Assembly: GCA_037952775.1 (NCBI GenBank)
Contig: JBANAY010000003.1
Coordinates: forward strand, 18,228,001 to 18,292,000
Source of the DNA: Clonostachys chloroleuca
Lineage: Eukaryota; Ascomycota; Sordariomycetes; Hypocreales; Bionectriaceae
DNA length: 64,000 nt
Direction of reading: 5' to 3'
A program made the position numbers and the translations under genes. The notes under the pieces are model-generated. The model saw only the letters and a program-made list of their open reading frames with translations. It was not told the DNA's origin and ran no database searches. Below are positions 22,196 to 34,200 of the stretch, one piece after another; the first letter of the stretch is position 1; every line of letters starts with the position of its first letter.

Positions 22196-24534
22196 CTAAT
22201 ACGCACCACTGTGGTAGTAGTCGTTTGGTGCAGGGGCACTTGGTCCGGAGTTTTCTAGACCCCCCGCAGGTACATATGGTTTATATTGGGGGGTTTGTCC
22301 TGCGTGTTGGCTGGGCAGATTTTGGCGAGCATCATATGCAGGACCACCAAGCTGGAGAGGGGGCGGTGCCATGCTATCAGAGGGCACTTGTGGAGGCTGG
22401 CCGATTGGCATCGGAGGCGGAGTTTGAGCTGAAGTGCCGTAAGTCTGGTAGGATGGCTGGCCAGGGACAAAGGGCGCGGGTGGCGCACTGGGTCCGCTTG
22501 GTGGCCCTGCATAAGGGTTGCTGTCATCCGGGGAATAATTTGGGTTGGGAGAAAAGTTGGCAGGTGGTTGAGGATGATCACCCGTTATAGGAGAGCCAAA
22601 CCCTCCGGACCCTGAGGCGGCAAGTTCTTGGACACCATATGTGCTTGGTGGACGGCCACCGGCGGTTTGGTTCGGAGGTTGGCCATAAGCAGAATAATGC
22701 TGCGGTGGAGATGATGGGTTGATAGGTCCTGGAGGCTTGACAGTGTTCTGTGGGTGGACGTGAGCTTGCTCCCTACCACCAAACTGTGGAGCGGGAGGTT
22801 GAGGCTGGGGTACACTGGCGTGAGTTGAGGGAACCTCTGCTCCTGCTACATAGAAGGGAGCAGAAGACACTGGATTTTGAGCGGGAAAGTTGGGAGGTGG
22901 TGAAGATGGCTGATATGGAGGATGGTCTGAACACTTCATTAGCAGACATATTCAAAGAAGGCCGAATGAGTTTCAAAATCTGACCTTGGGGCTGAGCACC
23001 TGGGCCTGGTTGAGGAGTATAGAACCTTTGAGGCTCAGACTGCGGGGGAGCTTGTTGAGGATATCCACCAGGGGCTTGAGGGTAACCTTGGCCTGGGATA
23101 GCGGGACGCATAGCATATTGCGTATAGCTATGCTGAGGAGGGTGGGACATGGATGATTCGAGCAGTGCCTCGTAATCTCTACGTGCCTTGATGAATTTCT
23201 CGTTAAGCTGTGTAAAGTCGTCTGGATACATGTTAGTTGGGAGTCTCTCAAGATGGTCTTGGCTCGACATACCCTTCTTCTGCGAATACTTCTCAATGAG
23301 CTTGATGAGCTTTGGACGAATGGCAAGTGTCTGGTGGTAGAGTTTCTATAAAAAGTGTCAGCGAAGCTCGAAACGGTTTTTGGCACGGTCCATGGATTTC
23401 AAGACGAGAGGAAGGGCTTACTGAGATCTCTTCATTATCCTCCTCGCGGGGCGCCGTATTGGACGCACTCAACAGAGTCAACAGCTTCTCCACATTCTTG
23501 ATCTCTGCAAAGACTTCAGCCTCCATCTGTGCCTCCCGTTGCAGCTCGTCCGGGGTCGGGTCCGTGAGCTTCTCAACATAGTTGAGGGGGAAGATACCCG
23601 TCTTCCCCTTGAGCGAGCCGCGCCACCAATCCTTGTAGACGCTCTCCAGGACAGCAATGACATCACCGCGCTTGAACTCCCTCTCCCGGCTCCGAGGGTG
23701 CGAAGTCGTAGAGAGCGCGAACCCTGCTGACAGTGGCGGCGGTAGTGCCCGCAGGGACTGGCGCAGGAGGTGTGCTGTCTTTCTGCTTCCCACCAGCCTC
23801 ACCCTGGCTGCCCGAGCCGGAGGGGCCAGCTTTCTTCCGCTCCTCCTCTTGCAAGCTCAGCTTCAGTGCCATCTGAAGCTCGTCGTCCTCCTTCTGTCTG
23901 TCGGTTTCGGTAAGACCCTGTTTCTGGGGGGCGCTCGGGGCTTGGAGCGTCGGGTTGCTCTGCTTGAGGCGGAAATAGGCATCGTACATGATGCCAAGAT
24001 CGGGGTCGTCCTTGAACATTTCGCTCCAGTCCTGCATCTTCTCAAGAATCTTCGTCTTGACCTGGGAGTGTGTATTTCTGTCGTTGGCTAGCTTGAGAAG
24101 GGCATCGGTGAAGGCTCTGCTTGAGACCTCGCGATGAACATTCTTGCCACAGTTCTGGCACAGAGCGTGGGCAACCTATAAGAGAGCTCGGCTATCAGCG
24201 ATCATGGCTACTAGGTCGCTTGCGCAATGGAAGTGACTGGGAGAGCCAACTAACCTCGAGTGTGTAAAGCTGTACGTTGGCGTTGCGGTGAGCTAGTCGC
24301 TTGATGAGGCTCTGAACAACTTCCTTGGGTCCGTTGGCATCGCTCGACACTTTATCGCACACCTCGAGGATTGCGCCCCAGTCCTCTGAGGTGGCGTTCT
24401 CGTCGGTCGCCTTCGCTATTGGCAAGTAGTCAGCGGTCGTTTATCCAAACGATCCCAAGATCGGGAGAAGTCTCCCCAGGGAAATACCCACCGACGGCCT
24501 CATCATAGGGCCCCGCGGCTGCCGCTCTGAACAT
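22196..24534 (-). CDS. hse1: ESCRT-0 subunit Hse1 (VHS-UIM-SH3), with an apparent frameshift
   Basis: Partner of Vps27 in ESCRT-0, which binds ubiquitinated cargo at endosomes. Exons: 24534-24492, 24415-24255, 24175-23422, 23345-23273, 23221-22985 and 22926-22196, with introns of 51-79 bp. The VHS domain begins at MFRAAAAGPYDEAV and continues through DENATSEDWGAILEVCDKV. A ubiquitin-interacting motif DDELQMALKLSLQEEE follows, then the SH3 domain (VRALYDFAPSEPGE | EFKRGDVIAVLES..GIFPLNYVEKL), a GAT-like helical segment (KNVEKLLTLLS, HQTLAIRPKLIKLIEKY) and a Pro/Gln/Tyr-rich tail. Inside the SH3 domain the frame breaks at about 23680: both flanks are well conserved but lie in different frames, and the total exon length is one base over a multiple of three. 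Without the break the protein would be about 665 aa. Identity is secure; whether the allele is intact is not. Confidence 0.92.
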
Positions 24535-25935
24535 GGCTGGCTTGCTGGATAATCAATACTGGGCACCGGCCTGGGGTCGTCTGTAGGTTGCGCTGAGCGA
24601 GAATGGCCTGTCTCTCAATTTGATGTTGCAGGAGGCAGGTTTCGAGGAACCAGCCAATCTAGTAGGTAGAGGACCGTCGATAATAAGTGGGCAGCTGCGG
24701 AAGAGTCACTGCGCCCCAAAAGCTATGTCGCGGGAAGTTGCAGCGTTAACGACAAAGGCTGAGCTGGGCGTTGGCGGTGGTGGAGCTGGAGCACAGGACA
24801 GACAAGTTCGTCATCAAGCCAGAACCTACGCGGCGCCGTGGTGGGGCAGAGCTTCTGGGGGTTATTATACATAGTGTCGGCTCAGCTTAGGGAGTGAGCA
24901 GGCACCTAACGCCTGGTAGCACCTCTTCGGCCTTCCAGGGCTCCAAGTACTCGCCCGCCGACGAACAGCCTGAGGATACAGCCGGCTACTGCTACCTGAT
25001 CCTTCTACATGATCACGACCAAGCCCGTTAATGATGTCCGCGTTACGTATTGCACCGCCACACGCCACTTCCCGCCCCCTCCGGCTACTGCTACGAGAAC
25101 ACGAGAGCAGAACCGTGCGTAATGGAATACGTGCATCCTTGACCGGTGCCAAGCGCTCAAATACACCTATTTGCAGCATTTTCCTTTCATATTACGTGTG
25201 CGCATATCAGATCGGCGAGAGGGTTTATTCAAATGCTCGCACTGTTGAGATGCGCCACTCGGCTCCAGCCTTAGAGCCTTGGAACCCTCTAGGATGAGCA
25301 GGACTAGGAACATGTGGCTGCGCAGTACATATGGACCAAGCCAGGGCTATAACATTAGCCAGTTTAACAATCCTCGCTTATTTTAACCAAGCCGGCTAGG
25401 CGTGTCTAATTCAGATGTTATTCAATATTTCCCTCCAAGGCAAATACCCTGTAGGTTCTGTCAGCTGTCCAACTCGAGCAACTTCTCCTTCTTCCCACAC
25501 CTTAGAGGCAACATCTCCCCGACATCTTGAACATTTCCAGAAGAATATTTGAAAGGCATACAGCAAGACTATGAATGTGGAGACTTTATAAAGCTATATA
25601 ACACTAAGCTCTCGCAAATAAATACAGCCTGGCTGCATGTATTCTTCGCCTGGAATACATACCATCTACCGTAGCCTGACCAGATATCCGCCAAATACAA
25701 TTGTCATTCATTCTTGCTCTCCGGCTCCGTAGTCCAGAGATGTCATGTAACCGGTACACATGTGCTTATTTCCTTTATCCAAATAAACTCCCCAAACCTG
25801 TGCTCTTGCAACCAATGCCTAGACGCCGGGGCCGACTCATCGCTGTGTCCTCGCCTTCCTGTTCAATCATCATAGAGTCAAGATCTTTGTATATATGTAC
25901 CACATCTGTAGTATTTTTTTTTTGTTATTTTCGGT
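24535..25935. other. Intergenic region, hse1 5' end to atg13 3' end
   Basis: About 1.4 kb between two minus-strand genes: the hse1 promoter on the left and the atg13 3' UTR on the right, which is AT-rich with a T run at 25914-25922. I translated promising segments and recognised no protein or RNA gene. Confidence 0.5.
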
Positions 25936-28836
25936 TTACCACCCCCTTCTAGAGGCACCTCGGCTCTCTGCGCCACCTCTGTCGGAACCAACCTGGCCGC
26001 CACCTCGACCTTCTTCAAGACTCCGTCTGCTCTGAGCATCCATTTCTGACAGGTCGAACACCAATGGTTCATCACTGATGGAATCGTTATCCTCACGGGC
26101 CAACCTGCTTGAAGAGCCGTTGAAACTACCTCGTGACGACTGAGGTGGGGTTTGCCTGTGTTGTGTGTTCATCATGCCTGTGTATCGACGTCTTCCATAA
26201 GGTGAGCTCGATGGAATGCCGGCCATGAATCCGTCCGACGGGTTATCGTCAACTGAGTCTCGAGGGATCCCTGCCCCTGCCTCGGCAGGTTGAATCTCTG
26301 CCGCAGTTCCAAGGACATCGGTGCCAATCTGCTGCTCGGTGGCCTCTGGCCCTAACTGGCGGCCGAGAAGTCTGCTGATCGTCGGTGGCTCTCTGTCATC
26401 TGCACCCAGGCTGATGCTTCGATTGGCTGCAGCAAAGGGTAAATCGGCGTCGTCTTCAATTACAGCTCGGGTCTGCTGCGCTACGGAACTGGATCGACGC
26501 TGGTAAGCACCAAGCCTAGGTGACAAGGGAATATCGATCGCAGTTGTTCCCTCTTGCCTGATCGTGCTCTCCCTGCTTGACTCGGGAACAACCGATTCAG
26601 TGGGCCGGCGGTTACGAGATGGCAATCTGCCGTGAGAGGAGTCGTCTGCAACAGAATTCTCGCTCAACCTTGACGGGATAGCGGGCGTGTGAGGCGTATG
26701 GGGTGAGTGCGGTTTGCTAGGAGATGATGAAGCCGACATGGACACACCAGGCACGCTTGCTAGCTGCCTGCTGGACGAGCTTGACGAACGTTGCATTTGT
26801 ATAGATGAAGTCATCGAATCCGTAAGCGCAGCATTGGAATCCTTCATTAAGTGAAACCTTGAAAGTTGTGCAACGGTTCGATTCGTCGCTGATTCCCCTC
26901 GCTTGGTCGTGTCGAAACTCTTCAAGGTCCGCTTGCTGTCTATGGCCTTCAGAAAATCGGATATGTTGTCTTCCTCGGCTTGCAAGGAGCCGGAACTAGT
27001 GCCGGGCTCGGCCAACAGACCCGAGCCTGGCTGGGCAATTGATGAAGCAAGGCTCTGCCGACCACTGCTTCCTTGCTCATCATCTACAGGCCTATTTGCG
27101 CCGCTGATGGACAAGCGGCCACGTCGATGAGTGAAACTGCTACTGTAGCGACTAACAGAACCGGTACGTGGTGAAGAGCCCAGCGGTTCCGTGGATTGTG
27201 GCGGCGGGCCGCCTCGTAGGGAGGCAGGCATTCCAGCGGTAAGCGACGTACGGTTGCGAGGTTGTGACAGAGAAGGAACGCCGCTTAGGCGAGAGGAAGT
27301 GTGGGATGAAGCAAAAGCCTCCGCGTCGCCCTGCCTTGGGATTGGAGATCCAGACAAGGATCCGGCCTTGAAGGGTTGGAATGAAATAGATGGCCGCCTT
27401 CCGTGCTCATTGTCTCCTTTCCGACCCGGGCGGGCTGCCGAAACATGGCTTGTAATAGGCAGAGAATTGGGGGGTTCGATACCGGGTTGAGGAGAAAACG
27501 AAGCAGGTGGTGAGCTCGATGCTGATCCTGGCGATTTGACTGCCTTCAGCGCTGAGATGGGGCTTGTACCTAAGGGCCCGTCTCCGTGGAACGTCGATAA
27601 ACTGCCATAGGTCTGGCCGATATTTGACAAGGGTTCAGGCCGGTCGCTTTGGAGTGACCCGATTTGCGCCGTCTGTTGTTGCCCACTACCCCGATTCCGT
27701 TGAGTCAAGGAAGGCTTGAAGAAGTCTTCATCAATTCCCATGAAGCGAGAACTTAACAGCGCCTCCGAATCATCAACACGGAAACTGCAGTCATTGCGAT
27801 ATGTGACCGAGGTTTTTAAACGACCGACAGGGGTCTCGAGGTCACCGAATATGTAGTCCGTCACCGGTTCTGATCTTCCCATAACTGGATATCTGAGGAG
27901 GTCCGGGCCTGCAGCTGGACCCTCAGAAGCTCGAATGCGACAGCGAGGAATTAGTGCAGGGATGGAGTTCCGAGCCAAGCCATGGCTCGCAAACTTCCAG
28001 GCTGGGAAAAGCCTTGTTGCTGTAAAAAGGGATCTGAAGAAGACGATGGCCTTTTTGTAAACAGTGGGAAGGATGGGCCCAAAGTCGTCGGTAGGAAAAC
28101 TGCCATTCGGCTCGAGCTCAACGCGCCATCTCTCCAGTATCACCTCAGTAATCTTTCCAGGTGTGCCCGATGAGCGACTTCCATTCAGCTGTTCCATAAC
28201 ATCCCACCTCTTTCCATCTTCATCCACAATCGTCAGGCTCTGGCTATCTTTCAACGAAGATGTGTCTAAATAAATCTCGACCGTCAACGGAGGTGGGAGG
28301 GTCTCGAGGTTTCCCGTAGGTTTCCAGGTCTTAAGCTCCTCCTTGAAGTCTTCGAACTCATCGGTCTCGATTTGGAACTTGAGATGTCGGTTAGCAGAGA
28401 GGTCGCCTTCGCTATTGTGGTCATGAAGGGGATTACCCATTTGCTCGTCTTCCGCTGGTTGTTGGCACCTCGACTAGGTTTGACCTTTATTCTTGAGTCG
28501 ATCACAAGGGTTGCAACCTTGATAAAGAAGTTCTACATCTCTTCACGTCAGAAATGGAGGCCTCTCATCCCCTAGACTGAGCCGTTGAGCAGAGTCGCCT
28601 ACCTGAATGATCTGATCCAACTTCTTTACCGACTCTGCTGGCAGCATCTGGAGCGGTGATTGGGGAATTTCTAGAGTTGGCGAGGCCACGATATCTCTCC
28701 CAGAAACTGTAGATCCGGCCCGCGAGCGACTGGCGCCCATCGCACTGTCTCGTGAAGCATTATTCCGGTACTGGTTGAGTTGGGGCGACGCCGTAGGGGA
28801 GGAGACCCGCGGGGGCACCCGGGGCTGCTGATGCAT
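25936..28836 (-). CDS. atg13: Autophagy regulator Atg13
   Basis: Regulatory subunit of the Atg1 kinase complex that starts autophagosome formation, and a TORC1 target in yeast. Exons: 28836-28603, 28532-28437 and 28377-25936 (introns 70 and 59 bp); 923 aa. The N-terminus MHQQPRVPPRVSSP, then ESVKKLDQIIQNFFIKVATL, DSRIKVKPSRGANN and KWFQIETDEFEDFKEELKTW are the classic fungal Atg13 opening and HORMA core, which runs to about residue 330. The rest is a long Ser/Pro-rich disordered tail (PSISFQPFKAGSLSGSPIP, SDFLKAIDSKRTLKSFD) typical of the Atg1-binding and phospho-regulated region. An in-frame ATG farther upstream (28881) exists, but the conserved start is 28836. Identity is secure. Confidence 0.96.
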
Positions 28837-31226
28837 GATATGTATATGTGGCAGTCGGTTTGTTATTGAGTTCGGATGCAAATACTGTTCTGATTGGGAC
28901 TGTCGGGGATGCGAATACAGCGTTGAAGTGATCGTCGGTTTCGTGATCGATCAGGCAAGCCGGGATCGGACATGTTCGTCCATTATGACGCCTTATCTCC
29001 AAGATCCAAGTGCCAGGGCAGACCGGCTCCCTCGAGAAAAACCAGCTCTAGATGGAAGACTGAAGCGCAGAAAGCCGACCTGGGGACACAAACATCCAGC
29101 GAGTAGCGAACCCTAATGGCTGTGCGAGGACAGAGGGACAGTTCACGAGAGGTTAAGTCGCGGGCGCCTTGGCCGGCTACCTGCTTGCTGATATGGATGG
29201 ATGGCGTATGTCATAAGCCAAACAGTGCATATCGGCCAATGAGGAGGTGGTGCTCTGCGCTTACCCCGGTTGGCTCCCCTGATGCTGCTGTGCTTAGCGC
29301 CATGCCCCTCACAAGCTTGCACCAAACCCGCCTGAGCGTGGGCAGACCTCAGGGCACCGCTCAGGCAGTGCAGCGAGGCGACCCAGAGCCTTGTGCTCCA
29401 CGCAGCTGGTGCCTGCAGCCTCCATGTACTTCCTACCCGGTACGTCGCAGCAGGGAGCAAATCGCTCCATCACGTGGGCGACATTCGGGTTGCATGCACA
29501 GGGCCGTTTTCGTTCCTGTGATTACTCTAGAGGGAAGAAGGCATGGAATCGGAATCCCCTTTTCGTCCAAGATGGGTCTGATACGAAAATAGTAGGTATG
29601 TCGGGACAGCGGACGATAGTGATGATCACCGGTTCACGTCGAACCCACCAGCCGGCTTAGGGGCCTGCCTGCTGATAAGACCACGGCCAACTCAAAGTGT
29701 TGAGATTCCCGAGGCTGCAGCGCTGCTTTTGCTTACAGAGTCAGCTCCACCTCGTTGATCCGGAGCAAGTACGCCTATCTACCATGTGAACGAGACACTA
29801 CCGCATGATGCAGAACAGCCTCAGCAGTAGTTCAATTTCTTGATAGACCATCCAATAACTCATCTGCATATTCTGAAATGATGGTACATAGGGACTTGGC
29901 TTGCATACAAATCGTTGTATCCTGAAAAACCAACTCTACCCAGACATCTCGACTGCTAAAGCCAGAGGTGACGTTGATGACTACCTATGTTAAAAAAAAC
30001 CATATAAAGACTATACGCGAAGACTACAATAAAAGCATTTAAAAAAACATAATCTCTTATTCAGTAGGCAATCTACCGTATGCGTTCGGTATTCCCATAT
30101 CAGAATGCCGCCGGATCTGAAACTTCGTGGAAGAACCCTACCCTGAACTGTTCATCCGCAAGTTTCGGGGGCGGGGCGGGACATCGACAAATTATCAGCT
30201 CATTGGATGGACAGTTATCAATGAACCTATACTCAGTACATATAAACGAGTTTCGCATTGAAAAGTAGTGCCCATTCACACAGTTGCTGGCACCTGTCAA
30301 AAAAGTTGCATTTACTACCCTCATCTTGCGCGCTTCTCCAGCCGAGCCTTGTTCCAAATTCTGTCTAACGAAGAGATTCAATGGATAGGAATCTAAAGCC
30401 GAAGTCATGCCCAACGCCGGTATTACTTCAAATCATACTAGAAAACCAATACATAGGTCTATTCTCTTCATACTAACATGCGTAGATAGAAGCCGCAATA
30501 TTACCAACCACGCCAACGATAGCTTAGGGAGGCGTCACAAGTGCTAGAACAAATGCAACACATCTCTGGAGCTATTCATCAATAGTGCTTCTCTTGAGGA
30601 CAGTGCTAGCTCTTCTTGAAGTGACCGATACTCTCTTGGCCTATGCAGCTAGAGTTGATCTAGACGTTTTGGTAGTAACTTCGACCACGCATGCTCTACA
30701 CCTAAGATAGGCAATGCCGTGCCTTGATAGCCGAGTCATCAACGTCAAGCGACTTTTACCCAAATGGTGATGCCATCTCAAATCTTCGTCACGGGCAGGT
30801 TCAAGTACGTTTCGGGTTGCCTAGTTCTCTGTAAGACTGGCTGCCCCCCCGGCCTTGAGCAGAACAAGAGATCCAGTCATTGGCTGGCATCCATGTGGTT
30901 CCAAGCAAGCAAATCGCGGGACTATGACAAGAGTGAAAAGGGAGCCAACCCGCAGCTCCTGTTCGGACAGCACTGCATTCCGCCTTGACGGCAGGAAATG
31001 CCTGAGTACCAAGTTGGGAGGATCAACAGGCTGACCAGCAGCCACATGATGGTGTGGTTTACGAGGACGCCCCATACGGACGGCTCAGGATGAAAACCCC
31101 TTACCCATTCTATCTATGCGTAAATATGATATATGGCCACCCCAGTGATAAATAAAACCAAAAACAAGATAAATAACACAGGTTCCACGTCGTTGTCGAC
31201 TGCCACCATAACTCCGGTCTATGTGA
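28837..31226. other. 2.4 kb region between atg13 and the IBTK-like gene
   Basis: The left part is the atg13 promoter. The middle (about 29940-30060) is AT-rich with runs of A. A possible decayed small gene lies on the minus strand at 30100-30590 and is listed separately. The ORF at 29116-29592 (+) has no recognisable content. The right end (about 31080-31226) is the 3' region of the IBTK-like gene. Confidence 0.45.
30100..30590 (-). pseudogene. Possible decayed small cysteine-containing secreted protein
   Basis: The ORF at 30414-30100 (104 codons) contains ASNCVNGHYFSM, FICTEYRFIDNC and ELIICRCPAPPP, with evenly spaced Cys and a non-random look. Upstream on the same strand (about 30590-30480), two hydrophobic pieces occur in another frame, CVAFVLALVTPP and AIVGVVGNIAASIYAC, split by a stop. 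That arrangement suggests a former signal peptide and mature region now broken by stops and frame changes. I do not recognise the family, no clean splice model joins the parts, and chance ORFs remain possible. Confidence 0.25.
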
Positions 31227-34200
31227 TTAACGTTGACGCAGTAGAACCAAGCCTATATGCATACTACTTTCCCCGAACGCCTTTGCCTTTCCGTGGTGCC
31301 CCCCATCCCGATTGTGTGAAGTGCCTTCAGCCTGTAGTTTGGCAGATTCATTCGATCGGCCCTTGCCTCCCCCTCGACCTCTTCGTCCACGTTGACCAGG
31401 CTTAGGGTCCTGCTTTTCACCTCTGGTTTGACGCCTGGCTTCTTCTTCTTGTGCCCGTCGACTTTCTTGGTCCCACCACTCCTGGAATGCCTGTTCTTGT
31501 TGAATTTCTTGCAATGAGCGCTTAGCCACGGCTTCTTTGACAAGCTCCTGCTCTCGCCTCTGTTGCCCGATGATATCAGCCATGCTAGTCCCCAAGATAA
31601 AATCTGATTTAGAGGCCGGGGTGATGTATGATTTCGAGTGAGGGACGACCGGCTTTTGGCTTGATTTGGAGCCCGGTGTGCCGGGAGTTGACGGCGAGCC
31701 ATTTGTCCGTCCTTGGCCTGGGAATCTTGTGTCAGGAGACGCTGTTCGCATCTTCGACTGCTTTGAGACAGCTTCAGAGGCTAGAAGCGGCTTGTTATTC
31801 ACAGCCGCCGCGGCTCCTCGGGCTACAGTGTCAGATTGCATAGCGTCCTTAAGTGATGCCTTGGGAGGGGGAGCAGCACTCTTCCAAGCCGCTTGCCGAC
31901 CCGCAGGAGGAACAGTTTCCCAAGGCACATGGTTGGCTTTGCTTTCTTGTTCGGCAGCCTGCGCAACTGCTTGCATCTGCATCTGCTTCTTCCTCTCCTT
32001 CTGCGACAACTTTGCCTGTGGCTTATTTGCATCCTTCGACCCTTGTGAAGCCAACCCTGCGCTCAGGGCAGATGTTGACTTCGTCTCTGACATGATGTCT
32101 TTTAGATCAAAGCCCGACTTCGAAAAAGAGGTAGCACCCCATGGGCTACCAGCACCTTTTCCAGTGGGACCGGGCACAGGAGGTGTATTGCTGCCATCTT
32201 GTTCTGGCCCTCGGGGTTTCGCATCCGGGACCAGAGCATTTTTTAGCGGTTTGGTTGCAGGCTCAAAGGAAACACTGCCTCTAGGTTTCTGCCAGGATTT
32301 TGGCAGTTGCGAGATGGGCTCCATGTCCAACTCCATCCCCGTATCAACACCTTGAAGATTAGGGGATGCTGGGTTCGACACAGTCAAACAATTGTCCTCG
32401 TCCATGTCGAAGATCATCTCACCCATTGACACCTTAGGCCGAAGTGTTGGGCTAAGTGGTTCATTTCGGCCGTTTTTAGACTTGCGTCGAGATCTTTCAG
32501 TGGTTGGTGATTGACTAGCCAACTCATCTAGGCTGCCAAATCGGTGTTGCTTATAAGACGATGATAGCTTTTCATCCCTCTGAGAAGCCTTGTACGCGAA
32601 TTCCTTAATTCGAGTTTCATGCTCCTCGGTGATATCTGCGATCAGGTCGGGATACTTCTCGTGCAATAGCAGGTCAGCTCTTCCACTACGCACGATTGGG
32701 AACCGAGCAAGTTGGTTATCACGGACAACCCCATCCAACTCCACAAGCAGATCCTCGTCAAGATCGTCAAGAAAATGATTCTCCAGCATATTTTCCAGGT
32801 GTAGACAAATATACTCGAGTCCCGTGTCCTTGAAACCGGTAACAGAACAAGGGCTGATTTCATTAAGAAGACCAGCGACATTTCGAGCTGAAACAAACTT
32901 GCCAATCAAGGACTGGCAAATCTGGGACAAACGGTCCAGCATGAGTTCGTTGGCGATATTCATGACGTCAAAAACAAGCTCTGAAAACTCATCGACAGTG
33001 GCTGCGGCCACATCATCAAAAATCTCAGGTCCGACATCACCATACATGAAGGCCATTACATAACGGAATGAGTTCGCATCCATATGCCTCAGATCAATCT
33101 GGATCCGGGCGTCAGGGGCCATAGAATCGCGTCGCTTTGCGAGCCACTGACCTCCGGATCGCCCAAAGAACATACCCTCAAAGAAGGGGCATCGTTGACA
33201 CAGAAGCTGACTATGTGCAATGACTTCTTCTCCTTCATCTAATTCAAGGATAACATCACCGTCTTCAAAAAAGCTGTCGTCAGTGATCGCTTCCTGAAGG
33301 TCGGTATCCAAGGAACGCTCAAGCCCAATTTGAAGTCGGGAAGCAGACTCGAGTTTGGCCATGTCCAGGAGAGTTGCAATTTTCATGAGTTCCGTTCTGA
33401 CCTGGCGAAATCTGAATGCATTTGCCGGTGAGTCCCGCGTATATTTCCACACCGGTAAGATTATGTCAAGGTAAGCGTAAAGCACTAGATTAAGAATGGT
33501 GTACAGGTCGACGTTCAAAAGTGTCAAGACAGTTCGTCTGTTTCCTTGTCCTAACATAAAACTCTCCGTGTGTGTGGTCAACTCGCCGTTGCGAAATTGT
33601 GCAAATGCAGAGCGCAGGACGGGGCTTCGAGCCGCCAGTACCCAGCCATGAACCGGAATCTTGATATCAGGTAAGGAAGAGGTGCAAATCTCCATATCCA
33701 TGTTCTCATTCCGCAGTGCGTGATCCTGAAGCCACTGACGTATGTCATTTTCTATATCCGAAGAGCGAAGCATTTCATAGGCCACACTGCCCACGCGCTC
33801 CCGCATGGTCGCAGTATCCCAAGATTTCTGAAGCTTGTTAGAATCATGGTTCAGAGCTTTGAAATCCGAAATGCTTAGTAAATCGCTCAAGTCATCCCAC
33901 AGCGAGGATTCCTGCACTTTGATTTGATCGGACATGACCTTGCTGTCCTTCCTCACCGCAGCGAATGCTCCAAATGTCGAGCTCCGGGCCATTATGCAGT
34001 TCGTAATATAAGGAACACGCTCAAACTTGAAGTCCTTTCGTTTGCCCGACTGGTCGACAAAGACGGCGGCCTTGCCTTTTGATCGCTTGACTCTCTTCCA
34101 CACAGCTCCTGATGTCGTGCATATGATGACAGATCCATGTTCGCCCACATTTACAGAAGCGGCACCGTCTTTTCTTGAATCCCAAATGCATTGGGGCTGA

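Noticed and set aside
29116..29592. 158-codon plus ORF upstream of atg13
   Set aside because: No domain, no signal peptide and competing ORFs on the opposite strand; it lies in the atg13 promoter region.
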